From Nitratireductor sp. (lineage in GTDB: Bacteria; Pseudomonadota; Alphaproteobacteria; Rhizobiales; Rhizobiaceae): a stretch of 35,216 nt of DNA. Shown piece after piece: positions 8,487 to 15,000 of the stretch (positions are counted from its first letter, which is position 1; every line of letters begins with the position of its first letter). The stretch is from positions 1 to 35,216 of the forward strand of contig JAGRLT010000147.1 in NCBI GenBank assembly GCA_020441665.1, in the 5' to 3' direction. The notes beneath the pieces were generated by a model that was given only the letters and a program-made list of their open reading frames with translations, searched no databases and had not been told where the DNA came from. A program made the position numbers and the translations under genes.

Positions 8487-8514
8487 GGCAGGCATCCTTT
8501 CAAATCGAATGCCT

Positions 8515-8532
8515 GAATTATACGTGTAATTC
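8515..8532. promoter_or_regulatory. Operator candidate for Phd/PemK pair
   Basis: GAATTATACGTGTAATTC is an 18-bp palindrome with one mismatched pair, 29 bases upstream of the antitoxin start. It lies between the small protein gene and the antitoxin, where autoregulation would act. Confidence 0.5.
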
Positions 8533-8552
8533 GTGTTTCTGCAAGAATGGAG

Positions 8553-8762
8553 TTACGCATCCTCGCCTGCCGGGCGCTTCTTCTGCGCCCTGCGTTCCAG
8601 CGCGATCTTGCGCTCGAACTGCTCGCGGGCGATCTGGCGGCCGAGCAGCCGGGCGAGGATCAGGACGGCTTCATCGGCGCGGCTCGCACCGTTCCGCCCC
8701 GCTTCCGGCGCGGTCGAAGGCCCAAAGACCTCGATGCTGATCTTGTCGCGTTTGAGCGCCAT
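8553..8762 (-). CDS. Small element-end protein with LLGRQIARE motif
   Basis: 69 residues, unknown function. It starts MALKRDKISIEVFG, then a helix AVLILARLLGRQIAREQFE shared with the protein at 3426-3680, and ends in a Lys/Arg-rich tail. The start at 8762 is chosen because upstream codons lack similarity to anything recognisable. It is the first gene of the minus-strand group small protein, antitoxin, toxin, recombinase. Retention of the same helix beside both recombinases argues for a real, linked function. Confidence 0.6.
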   Translation of the reverse strand: MALKRDKISIEVFGPSTAPEAGRNGASRADEAVLILARLLGRQIAREQFERKIALERRAQKKRPAGEDA

Positions 8763-9170
8763 CGTCTCCAATAATCCCGCGCCCGGAAGGGGCGTGGACA
8801 ATCGAAGAACCACTCCAGCCTGAAAGAAAACCCCCGCATCGCAGCCGTGCGGCGAATGGGATACCTTGGCGTATGAAAGGGATAGTTCGCCATAAGGCAT
8901 CGGCAATGGGGATCAAAAGATGATGCAGCGCGCCGCGGCGCGCTTCTTTGTTTTGTGAAGGTTACTCAGGGCGCTGCCCTCGCGCGGAACAAGAAAACTC
9001 TTCGGCCTTTCGCGGCATAAACGACCCGCTCCCCGCAAGCGGGTCCCCTCCATTTATTCCACGGTGCCAAAGACTTTCCTTGCACCTTGCTACCCCGGTC
9101 TCGCCGACGGGCAAGGGTTCAGGAGCGGCGCTTCGCTTCTCTGAACCCCAAAACCCGAAGGAAGAAAGAC
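8763..9170. other. Gene-free stretch with three hairpins
   Basis: No convincing gene in 408 bases. It contains a palindromic terminator (8927-8954), a hairpin GACCCGCT-CCCCGCA-AGCGGGTC (9023-9045), and GGGTTCAG/CTGAACCC (9115-9122 with 9141-9148), which would fold in the leader of the methyltransferase gene. It also holds the divergent promoters of the small protein gene and the methyltransferase. Confidence 0.5.
8927..8954 (+). terminator. Intrinsic terminator without an obvious gene
   Basis: AGCGCGCCGCGGCGCGCT (8927-8944) is a perfect 18-bp palindrome followed by TCTTTGTTTT. No plus-strand gene ends just before it, so it may close a small RNA or halt antisense transcription. Confidence 0.55.
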
Positions 9171-9848
9171 ATGACCGCAAACGCCAACACCCCCCGCAAT
9201 GTGATCTTCAATGCCGATTGCATCCAGGCGATGCGCTCTTTCGACAGGGGATCGGTGGACTTCATTCTGACCGATCCGCCCTACCTGGTAAACTATCGCG
9301 ACCGTGGCGGCAGGACGGTAGCGAACGACGATAACGCCCGTTGGCTCAAGCCGGCTTTCAACCAGATGCACCGCGTTTTGAAGGATGGCGGCTTTGCCGT
9401 TTCGTTCTACGGCTGGAACAAGGTCGATCTGTTCATGGACGCATGGAAGGCGGCAGGCTTCCGCATTGTCGGGCATATCGTGTTCCGCAAGCGTTATGCG
9501 TCATCGGCGAAGTTCCTGCGCTACCAGCACGAGCAGGCTTATTTGCTGGCGAAGGGCAATGTTTCCCTTCCCGAAAACCCCATCCCCGACGTGATCGATT
9601 TCCCCTATGCGGGCAACAAGCTGCATCCCACGCAGAAGCCCGTTGAAGCCCTTGCGCCATTGATCGAGGCGTTCACGAAGCCCGGCGAGCTTGTGCTGGA
9701 CCCGTTCAGCGGCAGCGGCTCGACACTGGCGGCAGCCCAGCAGCTCGGCCGCGACTGGATCGGCGTTGAGCTGGACAGCCGACACCACGAGACGGCCAGC
9801 AAGCGGCTTGCATGGATGCAGCAGCAGCGCGGGAAGGTGGCGGCATAA
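9171..9848 (+). CDS. DNA adenine/cytosine-N4 methyltransferase, beta class
   Basis: 225 residues. Motif IV DPPY occurs early (about 34-37, ILTDPPYLVNY) and motif I DPFSGSGST occurs late, with GNKLHPTQKP before it; this order defines beta-class amino-methyltransferases (CcrM-like). It transfers a methyl group from S-adenosylmethionine to an exocyclic amine in DNA; the target site cannot be read from sequence. The start at 9171 follows GAAGGAAGAAAG. There is no cognate restriction gene nearby, so an orphan, protective or regulatory role for the element is likely. Confidence 0.88.
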   Translation: MTANANTPRNVIFNADCIQAMRSFDRGSVDFILTDPPYLVNYRDRGGRTVANDDNARWLKPAFNQMHRVLKDGGFAVSFYGWNKVDLFMDAWKAAGFRIVGHIVFRKRYASSAKFLRYQHEQAYLLAKGNVSLPENPIPDVIDFPYAGNKLHPTQKPVEALAPLIEAFTKPGELVLDPFSGSGSTLAAAQQLGRDWIGVELDSRHHETASKRLAWMQQQRGKVAA

Positions 9849-9924
9849 GCCGTCCCTTGCTCCAGCATATGCGCCCGTCAAAGCGGCGGGCGCTCAATCC
9901 CCACATTCACAGAAAGGGCATGAC

Positions 9925-10215
9925 ATGCGCTGGATTATTACGGTTGACAATCATGGCGGCTGCATGGGCTTAGGCGAGGATGCGAACGGAGCGCCCGCCC
10001 GTGGAACCCCCGAACAGGGCGACGCCCTGCCGATGGAGTTCCGGCTTTACAATGCACGCGGCGACGTGCTGTTCGAGGGCCGTTGCGGCGACATTGATGC
10101 CGATTGGTGGGACGGTTTCGAGCCGTTGAATTATCTATGGCAGCCGTTCCGTTGCCGCCGCATGTCATATCGCCGTGTCGGAACGGAGGAAATCTGGCGC
10201 TGGTTTCGCCCATGA
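9925..10215 (+). CDS. Hypothetical protein, Trp-rich
   Basis: 96 residues, not recognised. It has a β-rich look (MRWIITVDNHGG, then MEFRLYNARGDVLFEGR) and six tryptophans, most of them in the C-terminal half (ADWWDGFEPLNYLW, EIWRWF). No signal peptide or membrane segment. It lies 76 bases after the methyltransferase with GAAAGGG upstream of the ATG, probably in the same transcript. Confidence 0.55.
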   Translation: MRWIITVDNHGGCMGLGEDANGAPARGTPEQGDALPMEFRLYNARGDVLFEGRCGDIDADWWDGFEPLNYLWQPFRCRRMSYRRVGTEEIWRWFRP

Positions 10216-10240
10216 AACCAGCTTAGGGCTGAATATCGCC

Positions 10241-10320
10241 GCCGCCGATCCTCACCGGATCGGCGGCCGTCGCGCGTCCTACAGGCCGCGCGAAAAATCG
10301 CGCTCGCCGGACACGTCCGG
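10241..10320. other. Three consecutive hairpins before FseA-like gene
   Basis: GCCGCCGATCC/GGATCGGCGGC is a perfect 11-bp stem with a 5-base loop (10241-10267). It is followed by GCGCGA-AAAA-TCGCGC and CCGGAC-AC-GTCCGG. An AT-rich stretch (about 10325-10375) follows, the likely promoter of the next gene. The stems lack U-tracts; they may end or attenuate upstream transcription. Confidence 0.45.
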
Positions 10321-10444
10321 CTCGCAGAATCAGGAAAACATCTTTAAGAATAAATTAACCGATATGCTGATCGCATTAGGTGTTTCAGTTATCTGAACCA
10401 GCCATCTACAGTTGATCGTGCCGATGTTTGAAGCTCTCTATCCG

Positions 10445-10483
10445 GGCGTTGCTTTGCGCAAGCCCGCATCGAGAGGCAACGCC
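10445..10483 (+). promoter_or_regulatory. Hairpin abutting the FseA-like start codon
   Basis: GGCGTTGC (10445-10452) is exactly complementary to GCAACGCC (10476-10483), which ends at the base before the ATG. The ribosome site GAGAGG (10471-10476) sits at the foot of the stem, so pairing could limit initiation. Confidence 0.4.
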
Positions 10484-10687
10484 ATGCTAAACATCGACTG
10501 GCGTTCACCGGCGGCATATCAATTTGCCAAAAGCATTTCCGCTGCCGGTTTCGCTTGGGAATATCTCCGCCGCGATGACGATTACCGTCGCGAGTTTCAG
10601 GCTATCACGGCTTCAGGCGAGCCAGACCCGGAGCGTCTGGAAGCCTTCGTGAAGCGTTGGGGGTTGCGATTTTCCAACCGATCCTGA
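10484..10687 (+). CDS. DUF6499 protein; FseA-like activator N-terminal part
   Basis: 67 residues when read to its own stop. IDWRSPAAYQF, AWEYLRRDDDYRREF and the end motif WGLRF are hallmarks of DUF6499 (transcriptional-regulator domain). In ICEMlSymR7A the equivalent gene (msi172) is joined to the next by +1 ribosomal frameshifting at a tRNA-Phe codon in this motif, giving FseA, which activates the excisionase gene. Here the frame ends at CGA TTT TCC AAC CGA TCC TGA, and the +1 frame continues directly into a DUF2285 region. The start at 10484 has GAGAGG 8-13 bases upstream. The fused product would be 260 residues. Confidence 0.8.
   Translation: MLNIDWRSPAAYQFAKSISAAGFAWEYLRRDDDYRREFQAITASGEPDPERLEAFVKRWGLRFSNRS
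10667..10682 (+). promoter_or_regulatory. Candidate +1 programmed frameshift site
   Basis: GCGATTTTCCAACCGA: the Phe codon TTT (10670-10672) is followed by a fourth T, so tRNA-Phe could slip one base to 10671-10673. Reading then continues CCA ACC GAT CCT GAA as P-T-D-P-E, the expected linker to the DUF2285 domain. One-base slip restores a single frame from 10484 to 11267. Confidence 0.65.
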
Positions 10688-10745
10688 AACCCCATCCGAT
10701 CGGCAATCGCTGTTCTGGACTCCGAGCCTTCAGCCGCAGGCGATC

Positions 10746-11267
10746 GTGCTCTCCGCCGTGCAGCATCGCGACGGCGAAACAGAGCCGATCATCACGCTCG
10801 CGCATCTCGACGGCCTCGACCTGCGCCGCGCCGTGGACGGCTGGCATGGCATCTGGCAGGCCGATGGCGTGGCGCATCAATTCTGGCTGCCGGAAGCGGT
10901 TCCCGACGCCGCGGCCTTCTACGCCGCATCCCTGCCGATGGATGCCTTTCTTGAGCTGCGCGCTCACGCCGCCCGCCGATTCTGGCGCGCTCTCAACGGC
11001 CGCCCGGTCGGTCCCGAATTCCGTGCATTGCCTGCCCAGCGCCGGCATTGGCACATCCTGTCCCTGCGCGCGCTCGATGCTCGCCGTCGCGGCGAGAGCT
11101 ACCGCGCCATTGCGGAAGTCCTGCTCGGATTTCGCGGCACCAACGAGGATTTCGAGGCCGATTCACGCAAGAGCAAAGCGCGCCGCCTTGTCAGGCACGG
11201 TATCAAGATGATGCGTGGCGGCTATCGGCTTTTGCTGCACTACCCGATCAAGGCGCCGGGCAAATGA
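10746..11267 (+). CDS. DUF2285 protein; FseA-like activator C-terminal part
   Basis: The frame is continuous from about 10671; 10746 is the first usable start (GTG) if translated alone (173 residues), but no clear ribosome site precedes it. IVLSAVQHRD, GLDLRRAVDGW and the C-terminal RRGESYRAIAEVLLG helix-turn-helix-like part fit DUF2285. In ICEMlSymR7A the DUF2285 half of FseA follows the frameshift. The codons between 10680 and 10746 (DPETPSDRQSLFWTPSLQPQ) also match the family, which supports translation as a fusion. Expected role: activator of excision and transfer, held in check by a QseM-type antiactivator. Confidence 0.75.
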   Translation: MLSAVQHRDGETEPIITLAHLDGLDLRRAVDGWHGIWQADGVAHQFWLPEAVPDAAAFYAASLPMDAFLELRAHAARRFWRALNGRPVGPEFRALPAQRRHWHILSLRALDARRRGESYRAIAEVLLGFRGTNEDFEADSRKSKARRLVRHGIKMMRGGYRLLLHYPIKAPGK

Positions 11268-11269
11268 AT

Positions 11270-11575
11270 TTATGCGCGTCCGGCGCCACGCGCAGCCGCC
11301 GCGACGGCCTGCTCCAGAATGCGCCGATAGCCTGAACCCGACAGCCATTGCGCGCGAGCCAGATGGCTTTCCCAGCACCGCCGCGTCCGCGCCTCGTCAC
11401 CTTCGGGATCGCGGTGCAGAACGATACGGGCCACTTCCCGCCAGTCCGCGCCGTCCCGGCTGGCGTCCAGCAGACGATAATAGGTGACAGAGTGCTGCTC
11501 GTCATAGGGCGTGACGACGTTTCCGCTCGGCGCGACGTCATCCACATCAGGGTCGAGTTCAACGGGAATCTGCAT
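11270..11575 (-). CDS. Small DUF2285 protein, QseM-like antiactivator candidate
   Basis: 101 residues from the ATG at 11575, which has GGAAGGGGA 6-14 bases upstream; an ATG at 11581 is too close to it. TPYDEQHSVTYYRLLDA, DWREVARIVLHRDPEGD and ESHLARAQWLSGSGYR are typical of single-domain DUF2285 proteins. In ICEMlSymR7A such a protein, QseM, binds and blocks FseA and TraR. Its convergent position, 2 bases from the FseA-like gene end, supports that role by context. Which partner it binds here is inference. Confidence 0.65.
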   Translation of the reverse strand: MQIPVELDPDVDDVAPSGNVVTPYDEQHSVTYYRLLDASRDGADWREVARIVLHRDPEGDEARTRRCWESHLARAQWLSGSGYRRILEQAVAAAARGAGRA

Positions 11576-11647
11576 CGTCATTCCCCTTCCGCCGGGAGGA
11601 GCCTTGCTTGCGGTGCGCCCCGCAAATGGCCCCATTGACCTGGTGAT

Positions 11648-11671
11648 CGGGGAGTTAGTAACCGTGACTAG
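11648..11671. repeat. Left arm of 24-bp inverted repeat around IS110 copy
   Basis: CGGGGAGTTAGTAACCGTGA followed by CTAG. It matches, in reverse complement, 13374-13397 (shared blocks CGGGG, AGTAACC and TGACTAG with two compensating one-base shifts). Confidence 0.45.
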
Positions 11672-11806
11672 ACGGCCCCATGGCCTTTAGGCGAGAAGCC
11701 CTGAACATACGCCAAGGGCTCCTATGGTGTAGCCGCGCTAACCGCCTCACCCAGCCGAGAAGGCCTTATTATCTCTCACGTAGGCTCATCAAGCGGAAGA
11801 GAGAAC

Positions 11807-12952
11807 ATGAATAGATCATACGATTATTTCGTCGGGCTCGATGTGTCGCAGAGGACGACATCCGTCTGCGTCATCGACGCCGATGGCAAGAAATTCTGCG
11901 AGGGCAAGTGTAATTCCCGGCCAGAGGATATTCGAGGTTGGCTGGTCAACCGCGTCGCCGAGGACAAGACGCTTAAGATTGGCCTTGAGGCCGGCAATAT
12001 GAGCAGCTGGCTTTACAGCGGCCTCGTGAAATTCGGCTTTGATGTCGTCGGCATGGAGACGTTCCAGGCTCACCGGTTTCTGGCCACTTATCGCAACAAG
12101 ACCGATAAAAATGATGCCCGCGGTTTGGCGCAGCTCGTCCGTATGGGAGGGGAGGATTTCCTGAAGGTTGTCAGCATCCGCTCCCAGGCTTCGCAAGAGA
12201 CGCGAGTTTTGCTGGCGATGCGCGACCACCTGGTTAGTCAAAAAGTTGGCCTGGAAAACCATATTGCCGGTGTTCTCAAGCCGTTCGGCGTGCTCGTCGA
12301 GCGTGGGAACGTGACGGCCGACACTTTCTACAAGCGGACCCTCGAAGGCCTGGCCGAGGCTGAGAAAAACGGCGTCCATGTGAGATCGTATGTGCTGCCA
12401 TCACTCCACCTCTACATGGAAGCCGTCGAAGCCATCGCTCCGTTGACCGAGAAAATCCACGCGATTGCCCATAGCATCGAGATGGTCAAACGCTTCATGG
12501 ACATTCCTGGAATCGGGCCGGTCACGGCTCTTTCCTTCTATGCGGCAGTTGATAATCCCCAGCGCTTCCAGAAATCCTCGGACGTGGCTGCATACTTTGG
12601 GTTGACGCCACGTCAATTCCAATCAGGCGAAACAAACTTCATGGGTGCCATCTCCCGTCGCGGCGATCCGGCAACCCGTCGTGTTCTGGTGATCGCCGCG
12701 ACCGTCCTGCTTTCCGGCACTCAGGAATGGAACAGCCTGAAGACCTGGGGCGTGCGGTTGGCGAAGCGCATCGGCTTCTCGAAAGCTCGCATCGCGGTAG
12801 CTCGAAAGCTGGCGATGATCATGCACAAGATACGGGTGAACAACGATCGTTTCCGGCCAAAGAACTTGAGCGCTCAGGAGCGTATCAAGCTCAAGCAGGA
12901 GCTTATCGTCGTTGCCTCGAAATCCGGACGGGTTGCTTCGGCGCCTGTTTGA
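11807..12952 (+). CDS. IS110-family transposase
   Basis: 381 residues. The N-terminal RuvC-like DEDD domain shows Asp12 (VGLDVSQ), Glu61 (IGLEAGN), and Asp100 and Asp103 (KTDKNDAR). The C-terminal Tnp domain begins near DIPGIGPVTALSF and has the catalytic-serine region QFQSGETNFMGAISRRGD (Ser about 272). Family members excise a circular form and reinsert under guidance of a bridge RNA. The frame is intact. Base composition is lower in GC than the ICE core, consistent with separate arrival. AGAGAG lies upstream of the ATG. Confidence 0.94.
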   Translation: MNRSYDYFVGLDVSQRTTSVCVIDADGKKFCEGKCNSRPEDIRGWLVNRVAEDKTLKIGLEAGNMSSWLYSGLVKFGFDVVGMETFQAHRFLATYRNKTDKNDARGLAQLVRMGGEDFLKVVSIRSQASQETRVLLAMRDHLVSQKVGLENHIAGVLKPFGVLVERGNVTADTFYKRTLEGLAEAEKNGVHVRSYVLPSLHLYMEAVEAIAPLTEKIHAIAHSIEMVKRFMDIPGIGPVTALSFYAAVDNPQRFQKSSDVAAYFGLTPRQFQSGETNFMGAISRRGDPATRRVLVIAATVLLSGTQEWNSLKTWGVRLAKRIGFSKARIAVARKLAMIMHKIRVNNDRFRPKNLSAQERIKLKQELIVVASKSGRVASAPV

Positions 12953-13644
12953 CCGAAAACCCCGGTGAGTTCTGAAGCCGGGGGTCTTGCAGCAAGACGG
13001 CAGATGGGTGAGCGACGTTCGGTCGGGTGGCTGGTTGGCTGGGATCTTCCTGGACAACGCTGAAGCCGTGGCCCCTATTGGTCCCACCTGTTTGTTCTCA
13101 TTGAACATCATAATGTAGCCGCCGCAATCGGAAGAAGGCAGCGTGACTACGGAGAGACTGATGATCTTGCGAGCAGGACAACAGACCTGATTTTTGCCAT
13201 GGCGGAGAGATCCGGCAATGGACACATGCTGCCTTCAACAAGCGGCTTGCGAAGAAAAATACACGCAAAATCAGCGATGTAGTGAAAATGATGGAATAGA
13301 TTGACACCCGCGCGGCTAGAGACCGACCATAGGGGTCAAGGAGTATGGTGCCGTCACGGCCGACACCAACCGCTAGTCAGGGGTTACTACGCCCCGGAGC
13401 AGCGCGTCTGCTCCGCCTGCACTCTTAGCCGAACAGCGCGTGAATGTCTTTGGTAATTCGGCGCGGCAAGTATTGAGCCGCTGGAATCTATTGCTCTTTT
13501 CGACCTGACGAGCGCCTTCGGGCGCGTGTCGCCAACGCATAGGCGCAAGAGCGACACGGTACACGTCGCCGATCCATCACCATGGTTCGCCATAGCCCGC
13601 TGCCGCGAAGCAGCCGGATTCAAAATCGAACCAGAGGTGATCCT
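12953..13644. other. Gene-free stretch: IS 3' flank and structured leader
   Basis: No convincing gene in 692 bases. 12956-12990 has CCCCGG/CCGGGG and CTTGC-A-GCAAG stems just after the transposase. GGCCCCTATTGGTCCC (about 13070) is roughly mirrored by GACCATAGGGGTC (about 13325). Before the HTH gene lie GGAGCAG-CGCGT-CTGCTCC (13396-13414) and GCGCC-TTCG-GGCGC (13512-13525, a UUCG tetraloop), suggesting a structured leader or small RNA. Confidence 0.45.
13374..13397. repeat. Right arm of inverted repeat around IS110 copy
   Basis: CTAGTCAGGGGTTACTACGC followed by CCCG, the reverse-complement partner of 11648-11671. Confidence 0.45.
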
Positions 13645-13917
13645 ATGGCCATCCACCTGAATGCGGACCTGCCGCCGCGCCTGCTGCGCACTCAGGAAGC
13701 CGCCCGCTTCCTCGGCCTGTCCATCCGTACCCTTGAGAAACATCGCACCTACGGCACCGGCCCGACCTATCGGAAGATCGGTGGCCGCGTCCTCTACGCC
13801 GTGCGCGATCTGGAAGCCTGGACCGAAATCGGCATCCGCAAATCCACGCGCGATCCGAACGCCGGCACGATTTTTCCCGCCCGTCCGCTGACCCCGCAAG
13901 AGCGGGGTGAATGCTGA
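13645..13917 (+). CDS. HTH excisionase-like protein (RdfS-like candidate)
   Basis: 90 residues. LLRTQEAARFLGLSIRTLEKHRTYGTGP and YRKIGGRVLYAVRDLEAW (given in parts) form the HTH_17/MerR-like fold of AlpA-type excisionases. In ICEMlSymR7A-like elements such a small protein (RdfS) directs the recombinase to excision and is switched on by FseA. The ATG at 13645 has AGAGGTGAT upstream. Its stop TGA directly abuts the ATG of repA, so the two are probably coupled. Assignment as the directionality factor is by size, fold and context. Confidence 0.72.
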   Translation: MAIHLNADLPPRLLRTQEAARFLGLSIRTLEKHRTYGTGPTYRKIGGRVLYAVRDLEAWTEIGIRKSTRDPNAGTIFPARPLTPQERGEC

Positions 13918-15000
13918 ATGCTGCGTGACGACGATCAGAATCCCGCCCCGCGGCCCGGTAACGCCAGCGAACGCAGCCGTCTCGATCCCTTCATCGTCGC
14001 GACCGGCGATGCGCCGCCGCGCGACCAGCGCGACCTGATGGAGCGACCCTTCTTCTCGCTTGCCAAGGTCAAACGGGTTCAGCCGATCCTCTACGAATCC
14101 GCCGGCATCCGCGTCGAGGTCTTCGGCACCGCCGAATATGGCATGGCGACCATATGGGACGCCGACGTGCTGATCTGGGCCGCCTCGCAGATCGTCGCTG
14201 CCGAGAACAACGGCCAGCGCACATCCCGCTTTTTCCGCTTCACGCCCTACCAGCTTCTCATGTCGGTCAGCCGCGGCACCGGCGCGCGGGAATACCGGCT
14301 GCTGAAGAACGCGCTGATCCGGCTGCAATCGACCGCCATCCGCACGACGATCCGGCAGGGCGAGCATTGGCGGCGGCACCAGTTCTCATGGATCAACGAG
14401 TGGGAGGAGCTGACCACGCGCGACGGCCGCGTGGAAGGCATGGAATTCGTCCTGCCGGACTGGTTCTATCGCGGCGTCATCGACCGCTCGCTCGTGCTGG
14501 CGATCGATGCCGCCTATTTCCGCCTGACGGGCGGGATCGAACGCTGGCTGTATCGCGTCGCCCGCAAGCACGCCGGCCACCAGCCGCACGGCTGGCTGTT
14601 CGAGGTCGCCCACCTTCACGAAAAATCCGGCAGCCTCGCGCGGATCTCCGATTTCGCGCTCGACCTGCGCCGCATCGCCGCCAGGCAATCCCTGCTCGGA
14701 TATCGCCTCGATATTTTCCGCGAAGGGCGGCGCGAGCTGCTGCAAATCCGGCCCGAAAACCTGTCCACAGTGCCTGTGGACAAGGGTGTGGAAACACTCG
14801 TGACTTCGGGCGCAAACGGTATCGGGACTTCAGGCGCAGCACTATCGGGATTTCAGGCGCACGGACCACAGTTAAGCCTTTGGCATGAAAAGCAGAATCC
14901 GACCGCTAACTTAGAGTCTAACAAAGAATCTAACTCTTCTTCTTTGACGCGCGCCCGCGCGAGGCATGGTGCCGGTGCCACTTATCGAGGTGCGCCATGA
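13918..15000 (+). CDS. repA: Replication initiator RepA (RPA family)
   Basis: 360 residues. The body (about 35-280: RPFFSLAKVKRVQPILYES, FFRFTPYQLLMSVSRGTG, WRRHQFSWINEW) matches the replication initiator protein A family of alphaproteobacterial plasmids, with winged-helix DNA-binding expected. The last 80 residues are low-complexity and are encoded by origin-like DNA (inverted repeat, three direct repeats, AT-rich tract). An initiator in an ICE suggests autonomous replication of the excised circle. It abuts the HTH gene and overlaps the next gene by ATGA (14997-15000). Confidence 0.85.
   Translation: MLRDDDQNPAPRPGNASERSRLDPFIVATGDAPPRDQRDLMERPFFSLAKVKRVQPILYESAGIRVEVFGTAEYGMATIWDADVLIWAASQIVAAENNGQRTSRFFRFTPYQLLMSVSRGTGAREYRLLKNALIRLQSTAIRTTIRQGEHWRRHQFSWINEWEELTTRDGRVEGMEFVLPDWFYRGVIDRSLVLAIDAAYFRLTGGIERWLYRVARKHAGHQPHGWLFEVAHLHEKSGSLARISDFALDLRRIAARQSLLGYRLDIFREGRRELLQIRPENLSTVPVDKGVETLVTSGANGIGTSGAALSGFQAHGPQLSLWHEKQNPTANLESNKESNSSSLTRARARHGAGATYRGAP
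14762..14946. other. Origin-like region inside repA
   Basis: An inverted repeat TGTCCACAG-TGC-CTGTGGACA (14762-14782) contains TTGTCCACA on the minus strand, one base from a DnaA box. Three direct repeats of TCGGGACTTCAGGCGCA follow at 14798-14814, 14822-14838 and 14845-14861, 23-24 bases apart. An AT-rich tract with repeated TCTAAC follows (14904-14946). This is the layout of an iteron-type oriV. Confidence 0.6.

Larger units (their letters stand above)
11648..13397 (+). mobile_element. IS110-family insertion (ends uncertain)
   Basis: A DEDD transposase gene (11807-12952) lies between non-coding flanks that separate the QseM-like and excisionase-like genes. IS110 elements lack classical terminal repeats and encode a bridge RNA in a non-coding end; the 5' flank (11672-11806) contains AGCCC/GGGCT stem potential. 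The limits given are those of an imperfect 24-bp inverted repeat, which may instead be host regulatory DNA split by the insertion. Confidence 0.6.

Noticed and set aside
14798..14861. CRISPR array at the three repeats in repA
   Set aside because: Repeats are 17 bases, spacers only 6-7 bases, and there are no cas genes; the pattern fits iterons.
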